64,000 bases of DNA from Chryseobacterium luquanense. Lineage in GTDB: Bacteria > Bacteroidota > Bacteroidia > Flavobacteriales > Weeksellaceae. The stretch is taken from contig NZ_JAOVZV010000001.1 of the NCBI RefSeq assembly GCF_026460945.1, forward strand, positions 434,001 to 498,000. The letters run 5' to 3'. The notes beneath the pieces are model-generated. The model made no database searches. It was not told the DNA's origin and saw only the letters and a list, made by a program, of their open reading frames with translations. A program made the position numbers and the translations under genes. Shown here in pieces: positions 32,049 to 40,956 of this stretch. Position 1 is the stretch's first letter; every line of letters begins with the position of its first letter.

Positions 32049-32519
32049 TTATTGATTTTTCAAGTTGGTTTTAAAGTCTAAAGTTTTATCATAACTCATC
32101 CAATTACCCGTTAATTCGATGTTTTCGCTTTCAATTTTTTCTGAAGTTTTATTCCATTTAAAAGTATAAACAAACTTCCCTTTGAAAATTCCGGAATGCT
32201 TTCCTTTATTCTCTTCTACCAATTCATAATCACCATAAACCACTCCTTTTTTCTTAGAATCTTTGTATTTGGTGATTTTAAGCTTCCCTTCAAATTTCGA
32301 ATAATTATTTTCCACGACAGAATATCCCGAAACAAAATATTCCTGATCGTTTTTCTTATCCTGCTCAGAAATTTCTATTTTGAGCTTGATGGTTTCTTTG
32401 TCATTTCCAATAGATCCTACGTAAGGTTTTGAATTATTCAACCAGGCATTAGAAATATTCGGCATTTGCGAAAAAGCAAAATTTGAAATGAGAATAAAAA
32501 GTAATAAAAGTTTTTTCAT
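32049..32519 (-). CDS. Secreted protein, possible paralogue of the upstream gene product
   Basis: 156 residues, signal peptide to about 17 (F-A-F-S-Q). The mature part is beta-rich: Y-F-V-S-G-Y, F-E-G-K-L-K-I, V-Y-G-D-Y-E-L, F-K-G-K-F-V-Y and L-T-G-N-W. The neighbour at 32526-33053 has the same order (Y-F-V-K-G, C-S-G-K-L-T-F, V-F-G-D-I-E-L, M-K-G-K-F, F-K-G-I-W), so the two seem to be diverged tandem copies. The function is unknown. Confidence 0.7.
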   Translation of the reverse strand: MKKLLLLFILISNFAFSQMPNISNAWLNNSKPYVGSIGNDKETIKLKIEISEQDKKNDQEYFVSGYSVVENNYSKFEGKLKITKYKDSKKKGVVYGDYELVEENKGKHSGIFKGKFVYTFKWNKTSEKIESENIELTGNWMSYDKTLDFKTNLKNQ

Positions 32520-32525
32520 TGTGTA

Positions 32526-33053
32526 TTATTTAAATATAACTTTAGAAATATCATTATGGGAAAAATTGCTAAACCACACTTCAGATTCTTTTCCGCTTTC
32601 TAAATTTGTCCAAATTCCTTTAAATGTAGTGTTAGAATGATTACCTCTGTCATTAGAATTTTTCATTGTTTGAATCCGGAATTTGCCTTTCATGAAACCA
32701 TCATCGACATCGGGCTGAGTTCCCTTTAATTCAATATCACCAAATACCAACATTTCATTTGGACGGTCTTTCACATTAAAAACATAATTGAAAGTCAATT
32801 TTCCAGAACACGTTAATTTTTTTCCATTTAATGTATAAATCCCCTTTACAAAATATTTTTCCGGTTTTATTGCATCTCGGGAGATATTTACAAATTTTAC
32901 ATCAATACTACCTTCACCGATTTTACCGTCAAACCCTAAATCTGCATTACTGATTATCTTACTGAAATCTTCATTTTTCAAAGGAAAATCATTCGACTGC
33001 GCAGAAAAAATGAAAAACGGAAACAGCAAAAAGAAAAATAATATTTTAGTCAT
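32526..33053 (-). CDS. Secreted beta-rich protein, tandem paralogue
   Basis: 175 residues from ATG 33053 (a TTG four codons earlier is also open, overlapping the upstream gene). The signal peptide ends F-I-F-S-A-Q. It has one strand series after another: Y-F-V-K-G-I-Y, C-S-G-K-L-T-F-N, V-F-G-D-I-E-L-K-G, G-F-M-K-G-K-F and F-K-G-I-W-T-N. See the gene at 32049 for the matching pattern. It starts 1 base after the DUF1569 stop and is translationally linked to it. Confidence 0.7.
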   Translation of the reverse strand: MTKILFFFLLFPFFIFSAQSNDFPLKNEDFSKIISNADLGFDGKIGEGSIDVKFVNISRDAIKPEKYFVKGIYTLNGKKLTCSGKLTFNYVFNVKDRPNEMLVFGDIELKGTQPDVDDGFMKGKFRIQTMKNSNDRGNHSNTTFKGIWTNLESGKESEVWFSNFSHNDISKVIFK

Positions 33054-33054
33054 C

Positions 33055-33510
33055 CTAAACTCCAAACTGGCTTAAATGATGATTTAAATGTTTTGCAAAC
33101 ATATTATTCCACTCATGAGATTTTAGTTTTCCAAAAGAAAACGACTCTTTACCATCAAAAGCCTGAGAACCTAATTGTTGCGTTTTTTGAATATAGCCAA
33201 TTAATCTTTTCTTTTCTTCTTCGAAATTTTTTCTTTCTTTAATTAAAAACTGGGGTGCAGTGGGAGAATCGTGCGGATAAGCTTTTTCACTCACTACTTT
33301 TGGTTTTACAAAATTTTTCAGGATAAATTTGGCAATCGATCCCGGTTTTTTATGTTTTTCGGGTTCATACACCATTTCGTAAGACACGCAACAGTGTGCC
33401 AACATCTGGTCAACCGTCATTCTACCCCATAAACCATGAGTTTCTTCTACAAGATTATTTATTCTATTGATATAATTCTGAGCATCTTTTGCGTCAAATA
33501 CGTTTTCCAT
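33055..33510 (-). CDS. DUF1569 (DinB-like) protein
   Basis: 151 residues of the DUF1569 family, a DinB-like four-helix fold with a likely metal site: M-T-V-D-Q-M-L-A-H-C-C at about 31-41 and H-E-W-N-N-M-F-A-K-H-L-N-H-H-L-S-Q-F-G at the C-terminus supply the conserved histidines. DinB-like proteins include thiol-dependent transferases; the function of this group is unknown. First gene of a run of five minus-strand genes. Confidence 0.85.
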   Translation of the reverse strand: MENVFDAKDAQNYINRINNLVEETHGLWGRMTVDQMLAHCCVSYEMVYEPEKHKKPGSIAKFILKNFVKPKVVSEKAYPHDSPTAPQFLIKERKNFEEEKKRLIGYIQKTQQLGSQAFDGKESFSFGKLKSHEWNNMFAKHLNHHLSQFGV

Positions 33511-33613
33511 AGTTTATTAAATTGAATAGAAACAAATATAATATTATTTCAGATGATTTTAAAAATTGTTTTGATAATTGCGAATTATTGAATGGCTATT
33601 TTATCAAATTGCC

Positions 33614-33646
33614 ACAAAAAACTCCCCACAAAAATGTGTGAGGAGC
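33614..33646 (-). terminator. Terminator of the protease-inhibitor operon
   Basis: CTCC-C-CACA (33622-33630) pairs with TGTG-A-GGAG (33637-33645) with one mismatch; A bases at 33615-33621 give the U tract on the minus strand. Confidence 0.6.
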
Positions 33647-33670
33647 TGATTATTTTAAGGTAATTAAAAT

Positions 33671-34159
33671 CTATTTCTGAACTGCTTTTTTCATCGCAGC
33701 ATCGGGACGCAAAATTCTGTAGCGCACTTCCAAATCTTTAGGAACATAAAAAACTAAAGGTAATTTACTATTGTATCTCACGATTTCAGGTTGTAGAGAC
33801 ACAAATTTATTGGTCTTTTTCTGATCCGGGCAACCCATTAAAGTTCCTCCCGTTTCACCGTTGGATTCTACTTCATAGTAATTATAACCCCAACCTTGTA
33901 AATCCTGAGCAGTAACTTTTCCTATTAAAAAATGTTTATTACAATCTAATAATTTATCTGCACCAACGAAAAATTCTACTTTTAAATCACTCTCGTTTTT
34001 TGCAACAGGTAACTGAATATAAACTTGCTTAAATCCTTCTTTGGCTTTTGGAAACATCTCAATCTGAAGTTTTTCAAACTTTTCTTTTTTCTTCTGAGCC
34101 GAAATATTCGCAATGAAGAACATCATTAAAACGACAGATATAGCTTTTAAAAATTTCAT
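33671..34159 (-). CDS. eco: Ecotin-family periplasmic serine protease inhibitor
   Basis: 162 residues from ATG 34159 (an ATG eight codons upstream would precede the signal peptide). The signal ends A-N-I-S-A-Q. The mature protein follows E. coli ecotin along its length: F-P-K-A-K-E-G-F-K-Q, V-E-F-F-V-G, D-C-N-K-H, G-W-G-Y-N-Y-Y, then the reactive loop G-T-L-M-G-C-P-D, R-Y-N-S-K-L-P and V-R-Y-R-I. The P1 residue is Met, as in ecotin, and the cysteines of D-C-N and M-G-C match the ecotin disulfide. Ecotin dimers block trypsin-, chymotrypsin- and elastase-type proteases. It starts 41 bases after the macroglobulin-like gene, forming one operon. Confidence 0.92.
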   Translation of the reverse strand: MKFLKAISVVLMMFFIANISAQKKKEKFEKLQIEMFPKAKEGFKQVYIQLPVAKNESDLKVEFFVGADKLLDCNKHFLIGKVTAQDLQGWGYNYYEVESNGETGGTLMGCPDQKKTNKFVSLQPEIVRYNSKLPLVFYVPKDLEVRYRILRPDAAMKKAVQK

Positions 34160-34200
34160 AATTAATGTATTAAAAATTATCAATTCCTTAAACTCAAAAA

Positions 34201-37200
34201 TTATTCCATAATTTCTACATTGGTGCCTTTTGTATGAGCATTCATCTGCGGTGCATAATAGTTTTGAATAGTTGTAATCCCGTTTGAGAATTTTCCAGAT
34301 GCGTTCGCTACATAATCATATTCAAAAACATACTTCCCTTTCGGCATCGATTGAATATAGAAATTGGTAGATGCATCTTTTGTCGATTGATAATACCCTA
34401 AATTATTTTTCCATTGATAACCGGAGATTACATCTAAAGGCTCAAAACCAGCAGCTCTCATGTCTTTGACATGAATGAATTCCATTGCACGATCTGTGTT
34501 TAAAATCATTCTTACGGTAACTTTATCACCTGCTTTTAAAGGAGTTTCAGGAGAAATTTTTTGTAATTCTTCACCGTTTACCGTTTTTATTTTCTTGTAC
34601 AATTCTTTGGTAACCGAAATATAATTTTCAGAAGATTTTATTTTATCTAAATCTTCATAATATTGCCAGAATAAACCTCCCTGAATAATTCCTGCACCAG
34701 GTTTTGTAACCGTAACAGTAGCGAGATTTTTATCTATTTCTTCAGAGTTTTTAGTAATTTTTTGATAACCACTTATATGGCTGAGAGTTTTATCACCGTA
34801 ATCCGGATGATGAATAACAACACTTACCCTCGGAATGCGCTCTCCACCCCATTTAAAATCAAATGCTTCACTTTCAATCGAAGTCCATGACTTTCCTGAA
34901 TTTAAAATTGTAAAAATCACTTCTGATGTTCCTCTTGAGCTTCCCCAAGAATTAACTTCCTTCTGTGTAATCAACCAGATTTTCATGTCTTCGATGAATT
35001 TCTGATCGTTCGATTTTAATTTATTGAAAGCCTCCAAAGCTCCTGCCTGATTCACCACTTTTGAACCGAACCAACCCCAATTATCAAGATTCTGTTTCCA
35101 ATAAACACCTTGAGTTTTGGAATCTACTGAAGTTTCTTTTAAATAATTCAATAATTTATCTGAAACATCTTTCAAACCATAATCATTCATCAACAAAGCA
35201 GTTCTGTGCAACCCAAAGAATGTAAAATCTGTAATTTTTGCCGTCTTCGCTTTTTGTTTTACCAAAGATTTCAAAGTTGCACCATTTGCTTTTAACGGAT
35301 ATTGTTTTTCCCAATAATTTCGGGTATCAAGATAATCAAGTGTCCAGTTTGTCCAAACGTTTTTTTCTTTAACATCCGAATATTTATTGATCTCATTGTC
35401 AACATATTGAACCAATTTCGTAACCAATTCTTTTTGTTCTGAAGACTGGTAATCTTTCACATTATCTTTTAACCAAACGTTTATTTTTCCTAAGTTTTTA
35501 AGAATATAAAGTGACGTTCCATAAGAACTCGGATAACCTTGATACCAAGAAAAACCGCCATCCGGATTTTGCAGTTTTTTGAAATCATCCCAATCCTGAT
35601 TGATTGAATTTTTCATGGTATTTGCATCAAATAATAAGGCGAATTTTGTCATTTGTTCAACTTCATTCCTACTTTCCAGAACCCAAGGAGTTTCATCCAA
35701 TAATAACTGTTTCAGTTCTTGATTTTTTTCAAGATTTGAATTTAGCATTTCTGCATCCTGGTACTGTTCGAATATTGTTTTTATCTTAGGATTCGCTTTA
35801 AAAATTTCCGAGGCCAAAACATCGGCAAACCATTTATTGAAAATCACATCTGCAGAATTGTTCTGATCATTTTTCAAACTTGGAAGCGCAAATATAATTT
35901 CCCAAATCGGATTCGTTGTTAATTCCAAAGTATTTGAAACGTTAGAAATCGTTGTCGAAGTAGCATTTTTAAGATTTTCCAGTTCAAAAGTTTTTGTTTC
36001 ACCTTCTTTCACAAAAATCGGAAGAGCATCTGTAACCAACATTCTATTTGGAAGAATTGCAACGGCTTTTTGTTCACCATCTGAATATTTACCGGCTTTT
36101 GCAACCACTTTTAAGATAATTGATGAAACATCATTTGGAACTTTTATCTTCCAAGTTAATGCTGAGTTTCCGTTTTCATCTAATGAAAAAGATTGTTGTT
36201 TATTATAACCGGAAACTGCAGTCAATGTACTTAACCCAAATTTATCTGAAATATCTTCATTAGTAAATGCATCAAGAATCTGTAACTGAGCCGAACCATT
36301 CAATTTTTTGCTTGTCAAATTAGAAAGTTTCGACTGTAAATTCAGTTCGTCCCCTTCTCTCAAAAATCTTGGGTAATTTGGCGTTACAGAAAATTCTTTT
36401 TGCGTCACAACTTCTTTTTCCAATGTTGCTGCTCTTGCGTCTTTTGTATGAGCTAAGAACATTAATTTCCATTTTGTTAATGCTTCCGGAGAAGTAAATT
36501 CAAAGCTTACATTCCCTTCAGAATCGGTTTTTAAATCTGGATAGAAGAAAGCGGTTTCGTTTAAATTTTGGCGGACGGGAACATTATTTATATTTTCACT
36601 ATCATTAATACCATCATAATCAACATATGATTTGGTTATTTCCCTTGACACTTGTCTTCCAGAAGCAATAATATCAATTGCTGCATCATTAACCATAACT
36701 TCTTTTCTCATTCTTGGAGAAGCCATCTCAACTTTGGGTGCTCTTACTGGTTCAGGAACTACATTTTGAATTACCTCGATTTTATCATAACTTCCACTAT
36801 AATCACCTCTGCCTTGCTTAAAATTAAATAAAATTGAATTATCAAACCAATTAAATTGAGGAACTTCTACATACTTGGTCATTAAATATGGAAATTCTTT
36901 ATCGAAATATTTTTCTTCTAAATTTTGGGCTACACCGTAAGATGTAACTATTGAATAAGGATTATACAATTTCTGCCAATCAAAAATATTTACGGCAAAC
37001 TTATCCAAAGACATATCATACATATTTGCCAATACTTCTGCACTTACTTTCTCTTTTTCATTTCCTAAAACTTTAATTGACCATTTTTCTTTCGAATTTG
37101 GCTCTACTTTATCTCTGAAAGTAAAGGTTTCAATTTTTAAAGTTTCTTCTGAGTTTTTAATTTTTAAATTGATTGTTTCAGTCTGAACATCATTAAATGC

Positions 37201-40179
37201 AACCAACTGAAACTGAATATTCAAACTATTTACATTTTTATCCTTCGGAACTTCAATTTCATATTCTAAAACTCCATTATTAAACTCATAAACTTCAGAA
37301 ACTGTTTTTCCTAAACCGTTTTGTACAAAAACATTCGCCAAAGCATTCGGAACTGATGAATAAGCATAAATTTTAGCTTTTTCACCTCTCAAAACCTCAT
37401 CTTTCGGACCTAAAACTGAAAGAAAAGTTTTCTGATTATTTTGTAATGCCTTTTTATCCCAAACTTTGAAATTTTGTGTCGATTTTATAGTGTCTTTACC
37501 TTCAATGTTATATAATTCCAGTTTATAGTCTCCGGAATCCAGCTTTCCAAGGTCTAAAGACTCTGCGTTTCGTTTATCTCCATTTAAAATGAGAGATGAT
37601 ACTTTCCAGTTTTCTAACTGATCATTTTTATCATATAAATCATGTGGAAATTTGCTGATAAATTCTTCTTTTGACAGCTTCGGTAAATTTTGAACTTCAT
37701 CTTTAAAATTATTTCTGAAAATTCTTTGTGGAGCTTCCAGTTTTGATAATTTAATCTGATATGATTTTTTAAGATTTTGTTCATTGTAATTTTTAGTTTC
37801 AACTTTCAATTTCACATTTTCACCCGCAAAAATGTTATTGAGATTATCCGTTTTGATGTAATGAGAAACCGACGCTACTTTTAAATCTGTATTGGCTGTC
37901 TGTGTTTCACCATTAATGTCGGTAACAGAAGCATTGATTTGATAATTATCAATCTGTATCCCTTCTAATCTTTCATTTTTTTTAAGGTCTAATTTTATCG
38001 TAAACTCTCCTTTTTCATTGGTTTTTGCTTCACCAAGAATCGAGTTTTCATTTTCGTAATTATTCGGATACCATGGAAAATATCTCCAGCGAATATTTTG
38101 TTTTCTGATTTCATAATTCACATTGGTATTGCTTAAAGCGATACCAGAAAACATCATTGCTTTACCTTTTAACTCAATGATTTGTCCATACTTATATTCA
38201 TCTTTTACAGGCTCAAAAGTCACTTCAAATTTCGGACGTTTGTATTCTTCTACATTTAAATTTTTATAACCATCCGTTCCACCATCTGTTGAAAGATTAA
38301 AATTCCCGTTCAATTTTCCTTTTGGTAAAATAAAACTTCCGTGATAAGAACCAAAATCATTGGTCGTAAAATTCTGAACAGAGACTTCCTGATTATTGGC
38401 ATCTTTTAATGTAATTTTTTGTTTTAAACCAGAAGCTACTCCCTCAATTTCTTTATCAATTTTTGTATTGATCACCTTAAAATACACAGTTTGTCCGGGT
38501 CTGTAAATTGCTCTGTCTGTGAAAACCTGGGCTTTGGTTCTGGTTTGTTTGTTCGGATTGTACTCTTCCCGATTGTTATAACCATACATTTGCATTATTT
38601 GAAAATCATTAGTTTTCGGCTGCTGCACTAAAATCGTTCTGTAATATTGTTTACTTTCGGTGGCAGGAAATTTAAAAATACCTTTACCATCTGTTTTTCC
38701 TTCAACTTTATTTAAAGTTTCATTCTGAAGAAATTCATAAAATGAAAGATTTTCATTGAGAACAGGTTTTCCATTTTCGGAACTGACTAATTTTAATTCA
38801 TTTAAAAGCTGGTTGTTTTCGCTTTTATTATGGTAAATAATCTTATGATTTGATACTAAAAAGTAAAAATTCTGACTTCCGTTTTCATCACTTTTTACTC
38901 CTGGAACCTGGTATTCTGCAACATAAATTCCAGAAGGAAGCGGCTTTATTTCTAATGAAGTTTTATGAAGCTGATAATCTTTAGGATCATTTAATTGAAA
39001 AACTTCTTTTCTGACCAAAGTCTTTTTCACTTTTGAAAAAGTATTATTGTAAGAATTCTTTGAATATTGCATAAACGACAACCAATTATCTTTCACTTCA
39101 TATATATTCACAGAAAATTCGGTCACATTTTTAAATTCTGCAACCAAATGAATCGGCAAATTTGGCTGGGTTTGCTCCTCATATTTAATGCTTAAAAAAG
39201 GATTTACAATCTGATTTTCCTTGTTTTTAATATTATCAATAAAAGGAGATTTTGAATATTGACTTTTTATAGAATTAGCAAATTGAATGGCTTCCTTTTC
39301 TTTATTTTTTAAAACCAATTCATCTACTATTTCTTCTGCAATCAAAACCTTGTAATCGCCTTCAATATTTGATTTCATTAAACTTTGAAGTTGTTCCAAT
39401 TTATCTTTACATTGGGAAAACTGGCAATTCTCAGATAATTTCTGATGCATAAAATACAGCTTAGTATTTCCTTCATTTTGAGTAACCAACTCATCAAAAA
39501 TACTATTGATTGTATTTCTGTTTTCAGCTAATTCATTTTTTGTAAACAAACCGTTATAAGACAGAAAACTTACTTTTTTCAGCGAATACCAATCCTGCAA
39601 ACGTGGGAAGTAACTGATGTTTTCTGAGTTCGAAAAAACGTCTTTATATTTTGCCAAAGCAACTTTCTTCATTGCCTGATTCTGCTGGTCTAATTCTTTA
39701 AAGTTTTTGTTTAAATAATTTTTAAAGTCAAGTTTGCTCCAAGTTTCAATTTGTGCAACATCATCTTGTGAATTTATGTTTGTTCTTCCATCAATTTCCC
39801 ATGAATGATTGTTGTAATAATCCATCAAAAAACCGGAAAGCAAAACTTTATAAACCAATTGGTCATCACCTTTCAATTGTTTTTCTACAGATCGAAGTTT
39901 TACAAAAAACCTAGATGCAGAATCATTCTTTTCATCATCGGTTGTTTGATTGATCAAACTGAATTCCGCTCTCAAAGAACGGATCAATTGAAGTGCATTA
40001 TTTTCTTTCATAGCTTGTTTTTGAATTTCTAAAACAATGGGAAGATTAGATTTGTACGTTCCTTTTTTAGAATTTTCATGTATCTTCCCCCATTGGGTAT
40101 CGTAATATTTCTGAGCAAAAACCCCTGAAAAATTAGACAGAAATAGGATGAGGAACAAAATCTTGGAAAATCTTTGCAT
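34201..40179 (-). CDS. Alpha-2-macroglobulin-like protein, thioester lost
   Basis: A 1992-residue exported protein with a signal peptide (ending G-V-F-A-Q). It has a helical N-terminal region (about 30-330), several macroglobulin domains including the MG2 mark F-T-D-R-A-I-Y-R-P-G-Q-T-V near 560, the segment T-K-W-K-L-M-F-L-A-H-T (about 1245), an alpha/alpha-toroid domain from about 1400 (P-D-G-G-F-S-W-Y-Q-G) and a C-terminal receptor-like beta domain. The thioester motif C-x-E-Q expected after A-L-P is absent; at about 1438-1443 the sequence reads D-Q-N-N-S-A-D. It may still trap or bind proteases, without covalent capture. Ecotin follows in the same operon. Confidence 0.92.
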   Translation of the reverse strand: MQRFSKILFLILFLSNFSGVFAQKYYDTQWGKIHENSKKGTYKSNLPIVLEIQKQAMKENNALQLIRSLRAEFSLINQTTDDEKNDSASRFFVKLRSVEKQLKGDDQLVYKVLLSGFLMDYYNNHSWEIDGRTNINSQDDVAQIETWSKLDFKNYLNKNFKELDQQNQAMKKVALAKYKDVFSNSENISYFPRLQDWYSLKKVSFLSYNGLFTKNELAENRNTINSIFDELVTQNEGNTKLYFMHQKLSENCQFSQCKDKLEQLQSLMKSNIEGDYKVLIAEEIVDELVLKNKEKEAIQFANSIKSQYSKSPFIDNIKNKENQIVNPFLSIKYEEQTQPNLPIHLVAEFKNVTEFSVNIYEVKDNWLSFMQYSKNSYNNTFSKVKKTLVRKEVFQLNDPKDYQLHKTSLEIKPLPSGIYVAEYQVPGVKSDENGSQNFYFLVSNHKIIYHNKSENNQLLNELKLVSSENGKPVLNENLSFYEFLQNETLNKVEGKTDGKGIFKFPATESKQYYRTILVQQPKTNDFQIMQMYGYNNREEYNPNKQTRTKAQVFTDRAIYRPGQTVYFKVINTKIDKEIEGVASGLKQKITLKDANNQEVSVQNFTTNDFGSYHGSFILPKGKLNGNFNLSTDGGTDGYKNLNVEEYKRPKFEVTFEPVKDEYKYGQIIELKGKAMMFSGIALSNTNVNYEIRKQNIRWRYFPWYPNNYENENSILGEAKTNEKGEFTIKLDLKKNERLEGIQIDNYQINASVTDINGETQTANTDLKVASVSHYIKTDNLNNIFAGENVKLKVETKNYNEQNLKKSYQIKLSKLEAPQRIFRNNFKDEVQNLPKLSKEEFISKFPHDLYDKNDQLENWKVSSLILNGDKRNAESLDLGKLDSGDYKLELYNIEGKDTIKSTQNFKVWDKKALQNNQKTFLSVLGPKDEVLRGEKAKIYAYSSVPNALANVFVQNGLGKTVSEVYEFNNGVLEYEIEVPKDKNVNSLNIQFQLVAFNDVQTETINLKIKNSEETLKIETFTFRDKVEPNSKEKWSIKVLGNEKEKVSAEVLANMYDMSLDKFAVNIFDWQKLYNPYSIVTSYGVAQNLEEKYFDKEFPYLMTKYVEVPQFNWFDNSILFNFKQGRGDYSGSYDKIEVIQNVVPEPVRAPKVEMASPRMRKEVMVNDAAIDIIASGRQVSREITKSYVDYDGINDSENINNVPVRQNLNETAFFYPDLKTDSEGNVSFEFTSPEALTKWKLMFLAHTKDARAATLEKEVVTQKEFSVTPNYPRFLREGDELNLQSKLSNLTSKKLNGSAQLQILDAFTNEDISDKFGLSTLTAVSGYNKQQSFSLDENGNSALTWKIKVPNDVSSIILKVVAKAGKYSDGEQKAVAILPNRMLVTDALPIFVKEGETKTFELENLKNATSTTISNVSNTLELTTNPIWEIIFALPSLKNDQNNSADVIFNKWFADVLASEIFKANPKIKTIFEQYQDAEMLNSNLEKNQELKQLLLDETPWVLESRNEVEQMTKFALLFDANTMKNSINQDWDDFKKLQNPDGGFSWYQGYPSSYGTSLYILKNLGKINVWLKDNVKDYQSSEQKELVTKLVQYVDNEINKYSDVKEKNVWTNWTLDYLDTRNYWEKQYPLKANGATLKSLVKQKAKTAKITDFTFFGLHRTALLMNDYGLKDVSDKLLNYLKETSVDSKTQGVYWKQNLDNWGWFGSKVVNQAGALEAFNKLKSNDQKFIEDMKIWLITQKEVNSWGSSRGTSEVIFTILNSGKSWTSIESEAFDFKWGGERIPRVSVVIHHPDYGDKTLSHISGYQKITKNSEEIDKNLATVTVTKPGAGIIQGGLFWQYYEDLDKIKSSENYISVTKELYKKIKTVNGEELQKISPETPLKAGDKVTVRMILNTDRAMEFIHVKDMRAAGFEPLDVISGYQWKNNLGYYQSTKDASTNFYIQSMPKGKYVFEYDYVANASGKFSNGITTIQNYYAPQMNAHTKGTNVEIME

Positions 40180-40197
40180 AAGTGTTATTTTTGATAA

Positions 40198-40953
40198 ATG
40201 AATTTCTTAAAAGTACTGAAAAAATCTGTCATAGACAGCCAACTTTACGTATCCTTAATGGGGACACTTTTTGCAGTTTTTTTCATGCTTGAGCAAAACA
40301 CATTCCGTTTTCCAACAGTTTTTCTCATCTTCATAACGTATTTCAGCGGTTATCTGTACACAAAATATCAAAAAACGAAATATTTCTATCGAATATTGAT
40401 TCTTAATTTCTTTGCTGGACTCATTTCAGCGGCTTTAATTATTTTTAATCATAATGAAATACGGTTACTAAAATGGTTTATTATTATCGTTTTAGGTTTA
40501 CTCTACAATAGCTTTTTTCTGGAAACATACATCCGTAAAATCCCTTTTCTGAAAGTTTTTTACGTTGGTTTAGTTTGGGCATTAATGAATTGCTGGTTAA
40601 CATTACCAGAGTTTGATTTACCTATTTTTTTAATCAGTTTTTTCTTTATCACAGCATTGGTTTTACCTTTCGACATTCGTGATATGAAGAGCGATACAGT
40701 ACAGACTTTCCCCAAATTAATTGGCGTACAAAACACAAAATATCTTACTTATTTATTGGTGTTTATCGCATGTATTCTGTCGATTTTATATTTGAAAACT
40801 AAATTTTCTGTTAGCTTTTTCTTAACCTCAATCTTAACCTTCATCTTCATTTATTTTTCTGAAAATTCAAACAAAGATTCTTACTATTCTTTTTGGGTTG
40901 AATCTTGCTCAGGTTTGCCATTTTTATTTTTACTAATAATGAAGTATTTTTGA
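40198..40953 (+). CDS. UbiA-like integral membrane protein
   Basis: 251 residues with about eight hydrophobic helices. The second prenyltransferase motif is partly present, F-D-I-R-D-M-K-S-D-T (about 158-167), followed by F-P-K-L-I-G as in UbiA proteins (D-x-x-x-D, then T-x-x-x-x-G). The first N/D-D-x-x-D motif is not clear, so it may be a divergent or inactive member. It starts 18 bases from the divergent macroglobulin-like gene and ends 3 bases before recF, so it heads the recF-dciA operon. Confidence 0.6.
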   Translation: MNFLKVLKKSVIDSQLYVSLMGTLFAVFFMLEQNTFRFPTVFLIFITYFSGYLYTKYQKTKYFYRILILNFFAGLISAALIIFNHNEIRLLKWFIIIVLGLLYNSFFLETYIRKIPFLKVFYVGLVWALMNCWLTLPEFDLPIFLISFFFITALVLPFDIRDMKSDTVQTFPKLIGVQNTKYLTYLLVFIACILSILYLKTKFSVSFFLTSILTFIFIYFSENSNKDSYYSFWVESCSGLPFLFLLIMKYF

Positions 40954-40956
40954 CAA

